This document shows, in pieces, positions 35,237 through 44,459 of a stretch of 64,000 nt of DNA. Origin of the DNA: Glaciecola sp. KUL10. GTDB taxonomy: Bacteria > Pseudomonadota > Gammaproteobacteria > Enterobacterales > Alteromonadaceae. Where the stretch lies: positions 124,001-188,000 of the forward strand of contig NZ_BGNG01000007.1 of assembly GCF_003203515.1 (NCBI RefSeq), given 5' to 3'. Under the pieces are notes generated by a model, which worked only from the letters and a program-made list of their open reading frames with translations, ran no database searches and was not told the DNA's origin. The translations under genes were made by a program, and so were the position numbers. Every line of letters starts with the position of its first letter. The stretch's first letter is position 1.

Positions 35237-36220
35237 ATGAAAGTCATTTTATTTATAATTCTGACTGTCTTTATCTTTTCATGTGCACAACTTCCGACGT
35301 CTACAAACCCAGCATCAACTAACATACCAAAAATAAAAGTACTGATCGTCGATGGGCAAAACAACCACACCGTATGGCCAAAAGCTACGGTAATGATGAA
35401 AACATACTTAGAAGAAACAAATTTGTTTAGTGTTGATGTGTATCGCACAAAGCTCGTTTGGCGAGGGGAATCAGAGCTAGACTACTTAATGCCTTACAAC
35501 AGTGACGAGCACAAGTTAGTGAAAGAACCCGCAAGCGACGAATCATTTAAGCCGCGGTTTGACGAGTATGACCTAGTCGTGTCTAACTTTGGTTATCGCG
35601 CCGCCGATTGGCCTCAGGATACTCAGCTAGCTTTTGAAAAATACATGCAAAATGGTGGCGGATTTGTTTCTGTACACGCTGCAAATAATACGTTTCCTGA
35701 ATGGCATGAATATCAAAAAATGACTGGGTTAGGGGGCTGGGGAGGCCGAAATGAAACTAATGGACCCTATGTCTATTTTGATAACAACGGTAACCTGATA
35801 AGAGATCACAGTAAAGGTGAAGGCGGTGCTCATGGCACCAAACATGAGTTTCAAATAACAAAACGTAGTGAGCACCCGATATTAGATGGGATGCCAGATA
35901 CTTGGATGCATGCTAAAGATGAATGTTACGGTAATTTACGTGGGCCGGCTGAAAACATGGTCGTCATCGCATCAGCACTTTGCCCTAAAGAAGAGAAGGG
36001 CACAGGCAAGCATGAACCAATTTTAATGGTGTTAGAATATGGAAAGGGACGTATTTTTCACACCACATTAGGTCACCAACAAACATCATATGAGAGTGTG
36101 GGGTTTATTACCACGTTCCTTCGAGGTGCAGAATGGGCTGCGACAGGAAATGTGACACTTACAATTCCCAATGACTTCCCGAGTGAATTCGAATCATCAA
36201 TACGCGAGTTTTCAAAATAA
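35237..36220 (+). CDS. ThuA-like (trehalose-utilisation fold) lipoprotein
   Basis: 327 residues. The signal ends in FIFSC, a probable lipobox. The ThuA/glutamine-amidotransferase-like fold is visible: KVLIVDGQNNHTVWP, FDEYDLVVSNFGYRAADWP, YMQNGGGFVSVHAANN, HPILDGMPDTWMHAKDE and GRIFHTTLGHQQ. ThuA proteins act in disaccharide routes that pass through 3-keto intermediates and are often encoded beside GMC or Gfo/Idh dehydrogenases, DUF1080 and sugar-isomerase TIM barrels. All of these except Gfo/Idh occur in this window. The reaction here is unknown. The sulfatase pseudogene starts 32 bases later. Confidence 0.82.
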   Translation: MKVILFIILTVFIFSCAQLPTSTNPASTNIPKIKVLIVDGQNNHTVWPKATVMMKTYLEETNLFSVDVYRTKLVWRGESELDYLMPYNSDEHKLVKEPASDESFKPRFDEYDLVVSNFGYRAADWPQDTQLAFEKYMQNGGGFVSVHAANNTFPEWHEYQKMTGLGGWGGRNETNGPYVYFDNNGNLIRDHSKGEGGAHGTKHEFQITKRSEHPILDGMPDTWMHAKDECYGNLRGPAENMVVIASALCPKEEKGTGKHEPILMVLEYGKGRIFHTTLGHQQTSYESVGFITTFLRGAEWAATGNVTLTIPNDFPSEFESSIREFSK

Positions 36221-36252
36221 ACGCGGTCATTTTTAGCCTAAAGGAGCTGAAT

Positions 36253-37698
36253 ATGTTTAAAAAGCAATACATTAATAAAAGCCTCTTATCACCTTGCGGT
36301 TCACATTTTAAGAGCATATTGCTGATAGCAATATTCGCTTTAGGATCTTGTGTTAGTCAAAACAGTGCTATAGAAAATAGTGCTAAACATACCTTAAAAG
36401 ATGAATCTCTTCCAAATATAGTCTTGATATTGTCTGATGACCAAGCTTGGAATGATTATAGTTTCATGGGGCATGACGTGATCTAAACACCATCACTTGA
36501 TAAGTTGGCTGCTGAAGGGGTCACCTTTACCAGAGGATACGTGCCAACATCATTGTGTCGCCCGTCACTGGCGACAATAGTTTCAGGGCTTTATGCCTCG
36601 CAGCACGGCATTACCGGAAACGATCCATCCAGAAAATTACCCGGTGGAAAAACGGGAGAGTTGTATCAGCAGCAACGCGCTGAAATTATAGCCAAGATAG
36701 ATAACGTGCGCACATTGCCTAATCTACTTAAAGAAAAGGGATATCGCTCGTTACAGACTGGCAAATGGTGGGAAGGTCATTTTACTCGCGGAGGATTTGA
36801 TGAAGGGATGACGCGAGGATTTCCTCAAGAGGGAGGGCGTCACGGAGATCATGGGTTAAAAATCGGTCGAGAAGGTTTAGACACTGTCACTCGTTTTATT
36901 GATAAAACTGTCGCAGAAGATACACCATTTTTTATTTGGTATGCTCCATATTTACCTCATACTCCACACAACCCACCAAAGCGAATTTTAAAGAAGTACC
37001 AAGGGAAAGGATTGCCAGAATCGGTCGCGAAGTACTATGCAAATGTTGAGTGGTTTGATGAAACCAATGGCCAATTAATAAGCTATCTAGAGGATAAAAA
37101 CCTAAGAGATAACACACTCATTGTATATGTCACAGACAATGGGTGGCTTGCAAATCCAGCGCAACTAAATCGTTTTTTACCACATTCAAAGCAGAGCCCC
37201 GGTGAAAGTGGTATACGTACACCGATCATGTTTTCACTGCCGAACCAACTGAGTCCACAAATGCGAACTGACCTGGTAAGTAGCATTGATATCGTGCCTA
37301 CTATCCTTGGTGCAGCCGGCGTGGATATTCCTGATAACTTGCCCGGATTAAATCTATTTGAGGATATGAAAAATGAAACACCAATAGGCCGGGATACCAT
37401 CTTTGGTGAAGGGTTTGCACACGACATGGATGATTTAAATGATCCAGAATCTACGCTCATGTATCGATGGGTAATTGAAGGTGAATGGAAGTTAATCTTA
37501 AGTTATGACGGATTGAATGTAAGTTATAAGGCGCATCATAAAGAGGTTTTAGGCGCGCCGAGGTTATATAACTTAATTGATGATGAACATGAGCAAAACA
37601 ATTTGGCAAAAGAATACCCTGAACTTGTAAATCGTCTATCCAATAAACTAGTCGATTGGTATCTCGTAAATAGCCGAAAAGTCTTGAATGCGGAATAA
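36253..37698 (+). pseudogene. Family S1 sulfatase gene interrupted by an in-frame TAA
   Basis: The same frame is open on both sides of a TAA at 36484-36486. Before it are a lipoprotein signal (lipobox LGSC) and the metal motif LSDDQAWNDYSFMGHDVI; after it come TPSLDKLAAEGVTF, the formylglycine region SLCRPSLATIVSGLYASQHG, GKWWEGHF, YVTDNGWLAN and the usual C-terminus (LYNLIDDEHEQNNLA). A Lys (AAA) or Gln (CAA) codon changed by one base would explain the stop. The downstream piece alone lacks the metal-binding Asp pair, so only readthrough could give a working enzyme. The site reads CRPSL, with Leu where most S1 enzymes have Arg. The rest of the gene is undamaged, suggesting recent loss or a sequencing error. 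Confidence 0.85.
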
Positions 37699-37714
37699 GT
37701 ATAAGGATAGTTAG

Positions 37715-39457
37715 ATGGGTGAAATCGGCAACGCAATGTATATCATGCTAGCAAAAAGAACAATCATGAGTATAAAGGCTTTTGGCTTAATTGTTTTTTT
37801 ACTCTTGTGGCAATTATCAAACGCGATAGCAAACGAACATCCGTCTAAAACTGAGCCATTGGTTTTGAGTGCAGACTTCACTGATCAAAACGAACATGTG
37901 GGCGAAGTTTTTGATTTCTTTGATGTAAGTGTCAGAACTCAAAATGCTTCTGCCAACTCTATTCCCGCTAAGTTTGGGAGACGAGCAAAAGTTAATACGG
38001 TCAGAATGCTGGGTGGCTTTTTCAATCGAGACGTGGAAGCGGATACATATAAGTGGAATGGTAAAGAATATGTATACGATTTTGCTCAGGCTACCAAACG
38101 CATAGATACTTGGCTTGAGAAAGACTGGGATATATTTCAGATTGTTCTTGATAATCCTCCGTGGGCTTTTCAGCGTGGCTATAAATTTGTTGCTAAAGCA
38201 AATGGCAAGGACTACTTACAAGAGGATGCTCGTGGTGTTTATGGAAACGTGTTGCCGCCAAACGACCCAATTGCTTGGAATAATTATATTTCAGCGTTTA
38301 TTCAACATTTAATTGATACTTATGGCAAAGAAACCGTCATGGGCTGGAGGTTTCGGATTGGCTCTGAAATAGATACGCGACCACAGCATTGGGCTGCAAC
38401 TCGACAGGAGTTTTTTGAACACTATAAAAACACTGTAGAAGCCGTACATTCAGTTTTACCAAACGTAAAAGTAGGGGTTCAGTTTCGGGAAGCGTCGTTT
38501 AAGGGCAGGTATGTTGATTACACGGGCAATACGGAGGATGCGTATGCTCCTCATTTTATAAAATGGGCAAAGGCTAACAATATTCATTATGACTTTGTCG
38601 CGATATCTTATTACCCACATATTCATAAATCCAAAGAGCTTAACATGGAGCATGTTTATGAACATGATATGGCACCGATTAAAGAACATCCTGATTGGAA
38701 CTTAGATGCTAGCTTTGAAATCCATGAATTTAAACTTATCTCTAAGATGCAGCGAGCTGGTTTTGTTAGTGTATCGACTTCCCATAGTTCTGCGTTTTTT
38801 GCGATGCTATCAAAATTAGTACTAGAAAAAAAAGTGTCTGAAATTTTTCAGTGGGGCAATGCTAGAAATGGTGATTATATCTCTGAGGCTATGACACAAT
38901 TGGCACTTCACTCTATGCTTGGCAATCAAATATTTAGGAGTCACGTGCTAGGTGAATCAAAAATAGCGGGCAACAATATAAACGGTATTTTTACGCAAAC
39001 ACCTGATAAGGCAGGCTTCGATATTCTGCTATTTAATTTCAATGCAGATGATTTGTCTTATCAGGCTTCCGAGCATGTAAATATCGTCCTGAATGTTGAT
39101 ATACCCATGGAAAGTGAGCTTTTATACCGAGTTGCGAATATAGATGCTAGTAACAATCATATTGATATGTTCTATGCGCAATTTGCTGAAAAGTTGACTT
39201 TAGAAACAGAGGGAGGTTGGTTAATTCATGATATCCACCCAACCGCTGCACCAAACAAGCGGCTTAACCAAGCTGGGCAAAACGCATTTAAAAAAGCAAA
39301 AAAAGCATACGGAAAAAGTAACCAGTTGCAATGGAATGAACGGCATAGGGTAAGTATTAAAAAAAGTGAGCTTGGGCAGACACAGCTTATTATTCCTAGT
39401 CAAATCACGTCATTTGGCGTGCAAAGAATTGAAGTACGAGAGGCAGATAGGCACTGA
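37715..39457 (+). CDS. GH39-like glycoside hydrolase (probable xylosidase or related), secreted
   Basis: 580 residues. A signal-like core (GLIVFLLLWQLSNAIA) lies after a ~20-residue N-terminal stretch; a start at 37769 (MSIKAF) would give a normal signal, but the AAGGAT site favours 37715. Catalytic (beta/alpha)8 barrel: RIGSEID gives the probable acid/base Glu218, and FEIHEFK (Glu335/Glu338) the nucleophile region; VAISYYPH is also typical. A C-terminal beta domain follows. GH39 includes beta-xylosidases and iduronidases, and ulvan contains both xylose and iduronate; ulvan loci of marine Bacteroidetes also encode a GH39. The substrate is inferred. Confidence 0.83.
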   Translation: MGEIGNAMYIMLAKRTIMSIKAFGLIVFLLLWQLSNAIANEHPSKTEPLVLSADFTDQNEHVGEVFDFFDVSVRTQNASANSIPAKFGRRAKVNTVRMLGGFFNRDVEADTYKWNGKEYVYDFAQATKRIDTWLEKDWDIFQIVLDNPPWAFQRGYKFVAKANGKDYLQEDARGVYGNVLPPNDPIAWNNYISAFIQHLIDTYGKETVMGWRFRIGSEIDTRPQHWAATRQEFFEHYKNTVEAVHSVLPNVKVGVQFREASFKGRYVDYTGNTEDAYAPHFIKWAKANNIHYDFVAISYYPHIHKSKELNMEHVYEHDMAPIKEHPDWNLDASFEIHEFKLISKMQRAGFVSVSTSHSSAFFAMLSKLVLEKKVSEIFQWGNARNGDYISEAMTQLALHSMLGNQIFRSHVLGESKIAGNNINGIFTQTPDKAGFDILLFNFNADDLSYQASEHVNIVLNVDIPMESELLYRVANIDASNNHIDMFYAQFAEKLTLETEGGWLIHDIHPTAAPNKRLNQAGQNAFKKAKKAYGKSNQLQWNERHRVSIKKSELGQTQLIIPSQITSFGVQRIEVREADRH

Positions 39458-39790
39458 TACTTTGTGACTCCGTTTTCACACTCTCAGCGGCTTAGTTAAT
39501 AAACAAGTAGTAGTTTCGTAACCTTCATAGACTTAAATACATCAACCAATCAAAATTACTCAAAACTATACGTGCAGGTCTCGGGGAAATAAAAAATTGA
39601 TAATTAAACGTTAACTAACTCGTGACTTTAATAACGTTGAACCTCTCTATGTTTATGATATTTAATTTAAAATTTATGGTTTTTATTCGTTAATTTAATG
39701 TTGCGAAAATGAACTAATAGCTTGGAAAAAGAGCGAGATTCAATCATAATAAATCATTGTCAGTCACTAGGCTTTGTGGGAAATGCTTGA
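39458..39790. other. Intergenic region before the DUF1080-GH78-lyase set
   Basis: 333 AT-rich bases with no gene. It must hold the promoter for the three genes that follow. No strong hairpin ends the GH39 transcript. Confidence 0.5.
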
Positions 39791-40492
39791 ATGTTAGTAT
39801 TGTTTATTAAATTCGTAATAGTAGTAGCTATATCTATTTTAGCTGGCTGCATAAGTACTGACTCGCTTCCTCAAAATTTGCTTAATTCATCACTTTCAAA
39901 ATTCGAAAATATTTACCCACATGGTGACGCAAAGTTTGAAAATGGAGAGTTAAGTCTAACATCAACAAAAAACTGGTTCCTCACTACAAAAGACACTTAT
40001 CGAGATTTTGTATTGACTGCTGAAGTTCGTTTGCCTGATGTTAAAGAATATAGTAACTCAGGAATTTTGTTTCGAGGACAAGTAAAACAGACAGATGAGG
40101 GGCGAATAGTAATGGGCTATCAAGCAGAAGTTGACCCAAGTACTAGAAAATGGAGCGGTGGTTTGTTTGACCAAGGTCGCCGGTTATGGCTACACCCGCT
40201 TCATGCCAAACGCTCAAAACCAGATGAAAAGTTTATTAAGACGTTTATTCCAACATGGACTGATGAGCTATCTAATGCATATAAACACCTAAGGTGGAAC
40301 CGCTACAGAATTGAATGTCGTGGCAATGAAATTAAGATCTATGTGAACGATACTTTAACGACGCATGTGCTTGATAGTACTGATCAAGAGGGGGTTATTG
40401 GTTTTCAACATCATGGCAGCAAACAGTTACTTGAAAACGGTAGAACCGACAATGTCGTGAGGTTTCGCAATGTGTTTATTAAAGAGCTGTAG
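39791..40492 (+). CDS. DUF1080 (3-keto-disaccharide hydrolase-like) lipoprotein
   Basis: 233 residues. Signal with lipobox LAGC. The body shows the concanavalin-like DUF1080 pattern: LTSTKNWFLTTKDTYRDFVL, AEVRLPDVKEYSNSGILFRGQ, MGYQAEVDPSTRKWSGGLFD, WNRYRIECRGNEIKIYVND, GVIGFQHHG and VRFRNVFIKEL. This family was long unassigned, and members are now linked to cleavage of 3-keto-glycosides produced by glycoside 3-dehydrogenases. With the GMC/subunit-3 pairs, ThuA and the secreted TIM barrel of this window it supports a periplasmic 3-keto route. GH78 is encoded 84 bases downstream. Confidence 0.9.
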   Translation: MLVLFIKFVIVVAISILAGCISTDSLPQNLLNSSLSKFENIYPHGDAKFENGELSLTSTKNWFLTTKDTYRDFVLTAEVRLPDVKEYSNSGILFRGQVKQTDEGRIVMGYQAEVDPSTRKWSGGLFDQGRRLWLHPLHAKRSKPDEKFIKTFIPTWTDELSNAYKHLRWNRYRIECRGNEIKIYVNDTLTTHVLDSTDQEGVIGFQHHGSKQLLENGRTDNVVRFRNVFIKEL

Positions 40493-40576
40493 CACACTCA
40501 CCAAGCGTTATTTTTTTCATGTCAAGTGAACACTGCTGAAAGTCAGTATCATGCCTATAATCAAAAAGAGGTTAAC

Positions 40577-43357
40577 ATGTTTTTCAATCAATACCGTATA
40601 TCGCAAGTAATTAAGTACGTCTCATTAGTAATGGGGTTATTAGTGCTTTCATCTTGTGTGAAAAACACAAAAACCGAGCAATCAGCCTCGCCATCGCCTC
40701 CTGGATCATTAAGTGTAGGTGAAGGGTTTGTTAACCCAATTGGTTATTATGAGTCAGTTCCTCGCTTTTCTTGGAAGTTGGATCCGCAATCTTCTATCAC
40801 CGCACAAAGTGCCTACCAAATTCAAGCAGCGAGCAGTCTTGAGTTACTCAAAAGTGAGCCAGACTTGTGGGATAGTCAGAAGGTTACTTCCAGTAAGACG
40901 TCTTGGCTACATTTTGAGGGTGCTCCATTAGCGTCTAGGCAAGTTTTATACTGGCGAGTGCGTGTATGGGATGAAAACAATATAGTTTCTCAGTGGAGTG
41001 AGGCACAACCCATTGAGCTTGGTTTATTAAATAACAGTGATTGGAACGCAAATTGGATAGGCCATCCGGACACTGATCTAAATAAAGCGCCCTCGCAGCA
41101 AGTACTTGCAACACCTCAATATCTAAGAAAATTATTCAATGTGTCAGGAGACGTTAAAAAAGCGCGTTTATATATTACTGCTAAAGGCTTATTTGCACCG
41201 CAAATTAACGGGAAAAAAGTATCAGAACAGGACGTAATGACACCCGGTTGGACTCCCTATGCCAAGCGTATAGAGTCTTTGAGCTACGATCTTACTGAGC
41301 AACTCGTTCAAGGTGAAAATTCGCTTGCAGCAAGTATTGCGGGTGGTTGGTATGCGATGCGAATGGCAAACCACATTGAACAAGATCATTTGGTTCCCGC
41401 GCGTTTACTCGCTCAGTTAGAAATTACTTATGCCGACGGTAGAATAGAAACAATAGTCACTGACGATACTTGGCTTTCTAGCATGGATGGCCCCATCCGC
41501 TTTGCAAGTATCTATGATGGCGAAAAATATGATCAAAATAAAGAAATGCTTGGATGGGCTAGCCCTCAATTTGAGCCGAAAGGATGGCAACCAGCAATAA
41601 GTGAAAAAATGGATGATGTGATCGCTATTAAACCAAAACGTCACGAGCCAATTCGGATTATCGAAGAGATGTCTGTTTCTCAAATTGTGAGTGATGAAAA
41701 TGGTAAAGTGGTGTTTGATTTTGGCCAAAATATGGTGGGTGTACCCAAACTAAATTTGCCAGTTGTTAAAGGGCAAGAAGTTAAAATTCGGTTCGCAGAG
41801 GCTTTACATAAAGGCGAGTTTTATACCGACAATTATCGCAGTGCCAAGTCAACTAATTACTTTATACCAAGTGTGACAGGTGTCATTCAATATCAGCCTA
41901 CTTTCACCTATCACGGTTATCGTTATGTCGAAATTTCTGGTCACGATACATCATTACCTGCAACTAAAGATTGGGTCACTGCCATGATTCAGCATTCAGA
42001 TATTGATTTACATGCCAACTTTGAAAGTTCTCATCCAAAATTAAATCAACTAACTAGCAATATTATATGGGGTATGCGCAGTAATTTTTATGATATCCCT
42101 TTAGATTGCCCACAGCGTGATGAAAGGCTTGGTTGGACAGGTGATGCACAAGTATTTGTAACGCCCTCAATGTACATGGCTGATGTTTATGGTTTTTGGT
42201 CAGCATGGTTACAAAGTGTTCGGGAAGAGCAAGGTGAGGATGGCAAAATTCCTGTTTATATTCCTTTTGTTGAATGGATTAATTTTGCCTCTTCTGGTTG
42301 GGGGGATGCAGTAACCATTATACCTTGGGAGTTGTATGTCTTAACGGGTGATAAAACTATCCTTGAAGATAACTATGAGATGATGAAAAAGTGGCTCAAT
42401 TTCCATGAAAAGAAAAGTAATAACTACATCTCTAAAATGACCACGTTTGGTGATTGGCTTCAGCCTTATCCTGAAATATTAAAAGAAGGTGATAATGGAA
42501 ACAGAGGGAATACGAGTTTTAGCTTAATCGGCACTGCTTATTTTGCTCGTTCTGTTGAATTAACCCTTAAATCAGCAAAAGTACTTAATCAGACAGGCGA
42601 TATTCAAATGTTGACCGAACTCCATCAAAAAATTAAACAAGCATTTTTAAATGAATTTTTTGATGATCAACTTAATCTTGTTGGCGCAATACCAACGCAA
42701 ACGACTTATCTTCTTGGATTAGCTTATGATTTATTTCCTGAAGACAAAACCCCACTTGCGCTTAATAAACTAATTGGTTTAATCGCAGATGCAGACAACC
42801 ATCTGCGCACTGGTTTTTTGGGTACCCCTTTGTTGACCCAAGTGCTTCAAGAGTTTGGGAGAAGTGACTTAGTTTATGAACTCCTATTTAAAGAAACTTA
42901 CCCTTCTTGGTTCTATTCAATCAATAATGGTGCAACAACAACATGGGAAAGATGGAATAGCTACTCTTTAGAAGATGGTTTCAATCCGCAAGGAATGAAC
43001 TCTTTAAATCATTATGCATATGGCACAGTTTCAAGATGGTTTTATGAAGGGATCTTAGGCATCACAGCAGCGATGCCCGGCTTCAAAAAAATTAATATTG
43101 AGCCACAATTTGGTCAGCAATTGCAGCATGCAAAGGGTGGCTACAAAACGCCACATGGTGAAGTCAGCGTCAGTTGGGAGATTCAAGGCGGTGCGTTAAT
43201 GATGTTAGTGACAGTACCTAAAAACACCACTGCTGATGTAAAGCTACCAACGGTTGATTTATCGAGTATCACCTTGAATGGAAGCGACGCGACATTAGAT
43301 AAACTTTTAAATTTATCACCAGGGAAACATAAGATTGAAGCTAACGTAAGCCTATAA
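40577..43357 (+). CDS. GH78 alpha-L-rhamnosidase, lipoprotein
   Basis: 926 residues from the ATG at 40577 (AAAGAGG ribosome site; a GTG 51 bases upstream is less likely). Lipobox LSSC. Order: Ig-like N-terminal domain, rhamnosidase N domains (YITAKGLFAPQINGKKVSEQ, PGWTPYAKRI), concanavalin-like domain (FDFGQNMVG), (alpha/alpha)6 catalytic barrel with LDCPQRDERLGWTGDAQ and TTWERWNSY, and a C-terminal beta domain (GILGITAAMPGFKKI). It hydrolyses terminal alpha-L-rhamnose, the main sugar of ulvan, supplying the rhamnose operon. It is followed 12 bases later by a lyase gene. Confidence 0.95.
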   Translation: MFFNQYRISQVIKYVSLVMGLLVLSSCVKNTKTEQSASPSPPGSLSVGEGFVNPIGYYESVPRFSWKLDPQSSITAQSAYQIQAASSLELLKSEPDLWDSQKVTSSKTSWLHFEGAPLASRQVLYWRVRVWDENNIVSQWSEAQPIELGLLNNSDWNANWIGHPDTDLNKAPSQQVLATPQYLRKLFNVSGDVKKARLYITAKGLFAPQINGKKVSEQDVMTPGWTPYAKRIESLSYDLTEQLVQGENSLAASIAGGWYAMRMANHIEQDHLVPARLLAQLEITYADGRIETIVTDDTWLSSMDGPIRFASIYDGEKYDQNKEMLGWASPQFEPKGWQPAISEKMDDVIAIKPKRHEPIRIIEEMSVSQIVSDENGKVVFDFGQNMVGVPKLNLPVVKGQEVKIRFAEALHKGEFYTDNYRSAKSTNYFIPSVTGVIQYQPTFTYHGYRYVEISGHDTSLPATKDWVTAMIQHSDIDLHANFESSHPKLNQLTSNIIWGMRSNFYDIPLDCPQRDERLGWTGDAQVFVTPSMYMADVYGFWSAWLQSVREEQGEDGKIPVYIPFVEWINFASSGWGDAVTIIPWELYVLTGDKTILEDNYEMMKKWLNFHEKKSNNYISKMTTFGDWLQPYPEILKEGDNGNRGNTSFSLIGTAYFARSVELTLKSAKVLNQTGDIQMLTELHQKIKQAFLNEFFDDQLNLVGAIPTQTTYLLGLAYDLFPEDKTPLALNKLIGLIADADNHLRTGFLGTPLLTQVLQEFGRSDLVYELLFKETYPSWFYSINNGATTTWERWNSYSLEDGFNPQGMNSLNHYAYGTVSRWFYEGILGITAAMPGFKKINIEPQFGQQLQHAKGGYKTPHGEVSVSWEIQGGALMMLVTVPKNTTADVKLPTVDLSSITLNGSDATLDKLLNLSPGKHKIEANVSL

Positions 43358-43369
43358 GGGTGAAAGAAA

Positions 43370-44305
43370 ATGAGCAAACATTTTATTAGCTATTCATTAC
43401 TCGCGTTCTTTGTGGGCGCAGCCCATACGCACGCGAATGAAGGTGCAGTTGCTTCTCCCAAAGAGGGTTCTGCTGACATGATATCAGAAGGGTTCGAAAA
43501 TGGTGGATGGAACGCGCCTCACTCAAGAGGATTTACGCCAGGGTTAAACAAAGGTATACCCGAAGGGTTTATGTTTAATCAACTTCAGGGTAATCATTCA
43601 TTTGAATTAGAAGACAAAATCGTCCGTGAAGGAAACTATTCAGCAAAGCTTGTTTGGTATCATAAGCACCCCGCTAAGTTTAATGGTGACGAACGTAAAG
43701 TCGATAATGTCGACCGTAAAGCAATGTTTCACGGTTTTAAAACTAAAAAAGTATTGGGTGCCGAAGCATGGTATGGTTTTAGCTTTTTCTTTCCCGCTGA
43801 TGGAACCGCAAATGAGCCTAATCATTGGTTGTTTTTTCAAATACATGGTAGTGCGGATAAACGATTGAATGAACACTCACGTAATCCGCCTTTTTACATT
43901 TCTCTTGACGAGAAGGGACTATTTGGCAGTTGGAAATGGGATCCTGATGAAAAAAGTATTACTCGCTCAGGAAAAGGTACCGAGTCGTATAGGGTACCTG
44001 GTAAAAAATCCGATTACCTTGGGCGATGGGTTGACTTTGTCGTTCATGTGAGAGTTGATTATTCCGATTCAAAGACTGGATTAATTGAGTTATGGGTAGA
44101 TGGGAAGAAGGTACTCAATAAGCATAATATTCAATTTGGATACAACGATGATAATGGCATATATCCTTCCTGGGGAATGTATTTCAATGGCGACTTAAGT
44201 GTTATGCAAAATGATCATTATTTGTATTTAGATGAAATTAAAATGACTGATGAAAAAAACGCAAACTATGAGACGGTCGCTCCAAAACTCCTAAAAGCAA
44301 AATAA
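43370..44305 (+). CDS. Secreted jelly-roll polysaccharide lyase (PF14099 type; candidate ulvan lyase PL28 or relative)
   Basis: 311 residues with signal peptide (LLAFFVGAAHTHA). The segments EGNYSAKLVWYHKH, HGFKTKKVLGAEAWYGFSFFFP, NHWLFFQIHG, RNPPFYISLDEKGLFG, DYLGRWVDFVVHVRVDYS and LIELWVDGKKVL follow the heparin-lyase-like beta-jelly-roll fold used by several lyase families. A second lyase next to GH78 and downstream of a PL24/PL25-type enzyme suits attack on ulvan blocks with different uronates. The PL family number is my inference. It ends the plus-strand set and is followed by hairpins before the convergent TonB receptor. Confidence 0.72.
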   Translation: MSKHFISYSLLAFFVGAAHTHANEGAVASPKEGSADMISEGFENGGWNAPHSRGFTPGLNKGIPEGFMFNQLQGNHSFELEDKIVREGNYSAKLVWYHKHPAKFNGDERKVDNVDRKAMFHGFKTKKVLGAEAWYGFSFFFPADGTANEPNHWLFFQIHGSADKRLNEHSRNPPFYISLDEKGLFGSWKWDPDEKSITRSGKGTESYRVPGKKSDYLGRWVDFVVHVRVDYSDSKTGLIELWVDGKKVLNKHNIQFGYNDDNGIYPSWGMYFNGDLSVMQNDHYLYLDEIKMTDEKNANYETVAPKLLKAK

Positions 44306-44385
44306 ACTTCTAAGTAGTTACATAACTAAACAACCTTAGGTTTGGTGCTCCCCTGGTAGCAATAGATCGCTCAGTTGCCAAGCAT

Positions 44386-44416
44386 AAAAAAAGCTTAACT
44401 AAACGTTAGCTTTTTT
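44386..44416. terminator. Bidirectional terminator between the lyase and TonB receptor genes
   Basis: AAAAAAAGCTTAAC pairs with GTTAGCTTTTTT, with one bulged base and a short loop. It has a T run on both strands and lies between convergent genes. Confidence 0.8.
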
Positions 44417-44427
44417 GTGTTATTTGG

Positions 44428-44453
44428 ACTGTTCCTAAAAGTTTAGGAACAGT
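44428..44453. terminator. Second hairpin at the 3-prime end of the TonB receptor gene
   Basis: A perfect 12-bp stem ACTGTTCCTAAA / TTTAGGAACAGT with a 2-base loop, ending 6 bases before the receptor stop codon (minus strand). T residues follow on the plus strand. It probably ends or protects transcripts together with the hairpin at 44386. Confidence 0.7.
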
Positions 44454-44459
44454 TTGTTT

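Noticed and set aside
36484-36486. TAA as a programmed recoding signal
   Set aside because: TAA does not encode selenocysteine or pyrrolysine, and no specific readthrough context is apparent; mutation or sequence error is simpler.
40526-40576. GTG start for GH78
   Set aside because: It adds a polar 17-residue stretch before the signal peptide; the ATG at 40577 has a better ribosome site.
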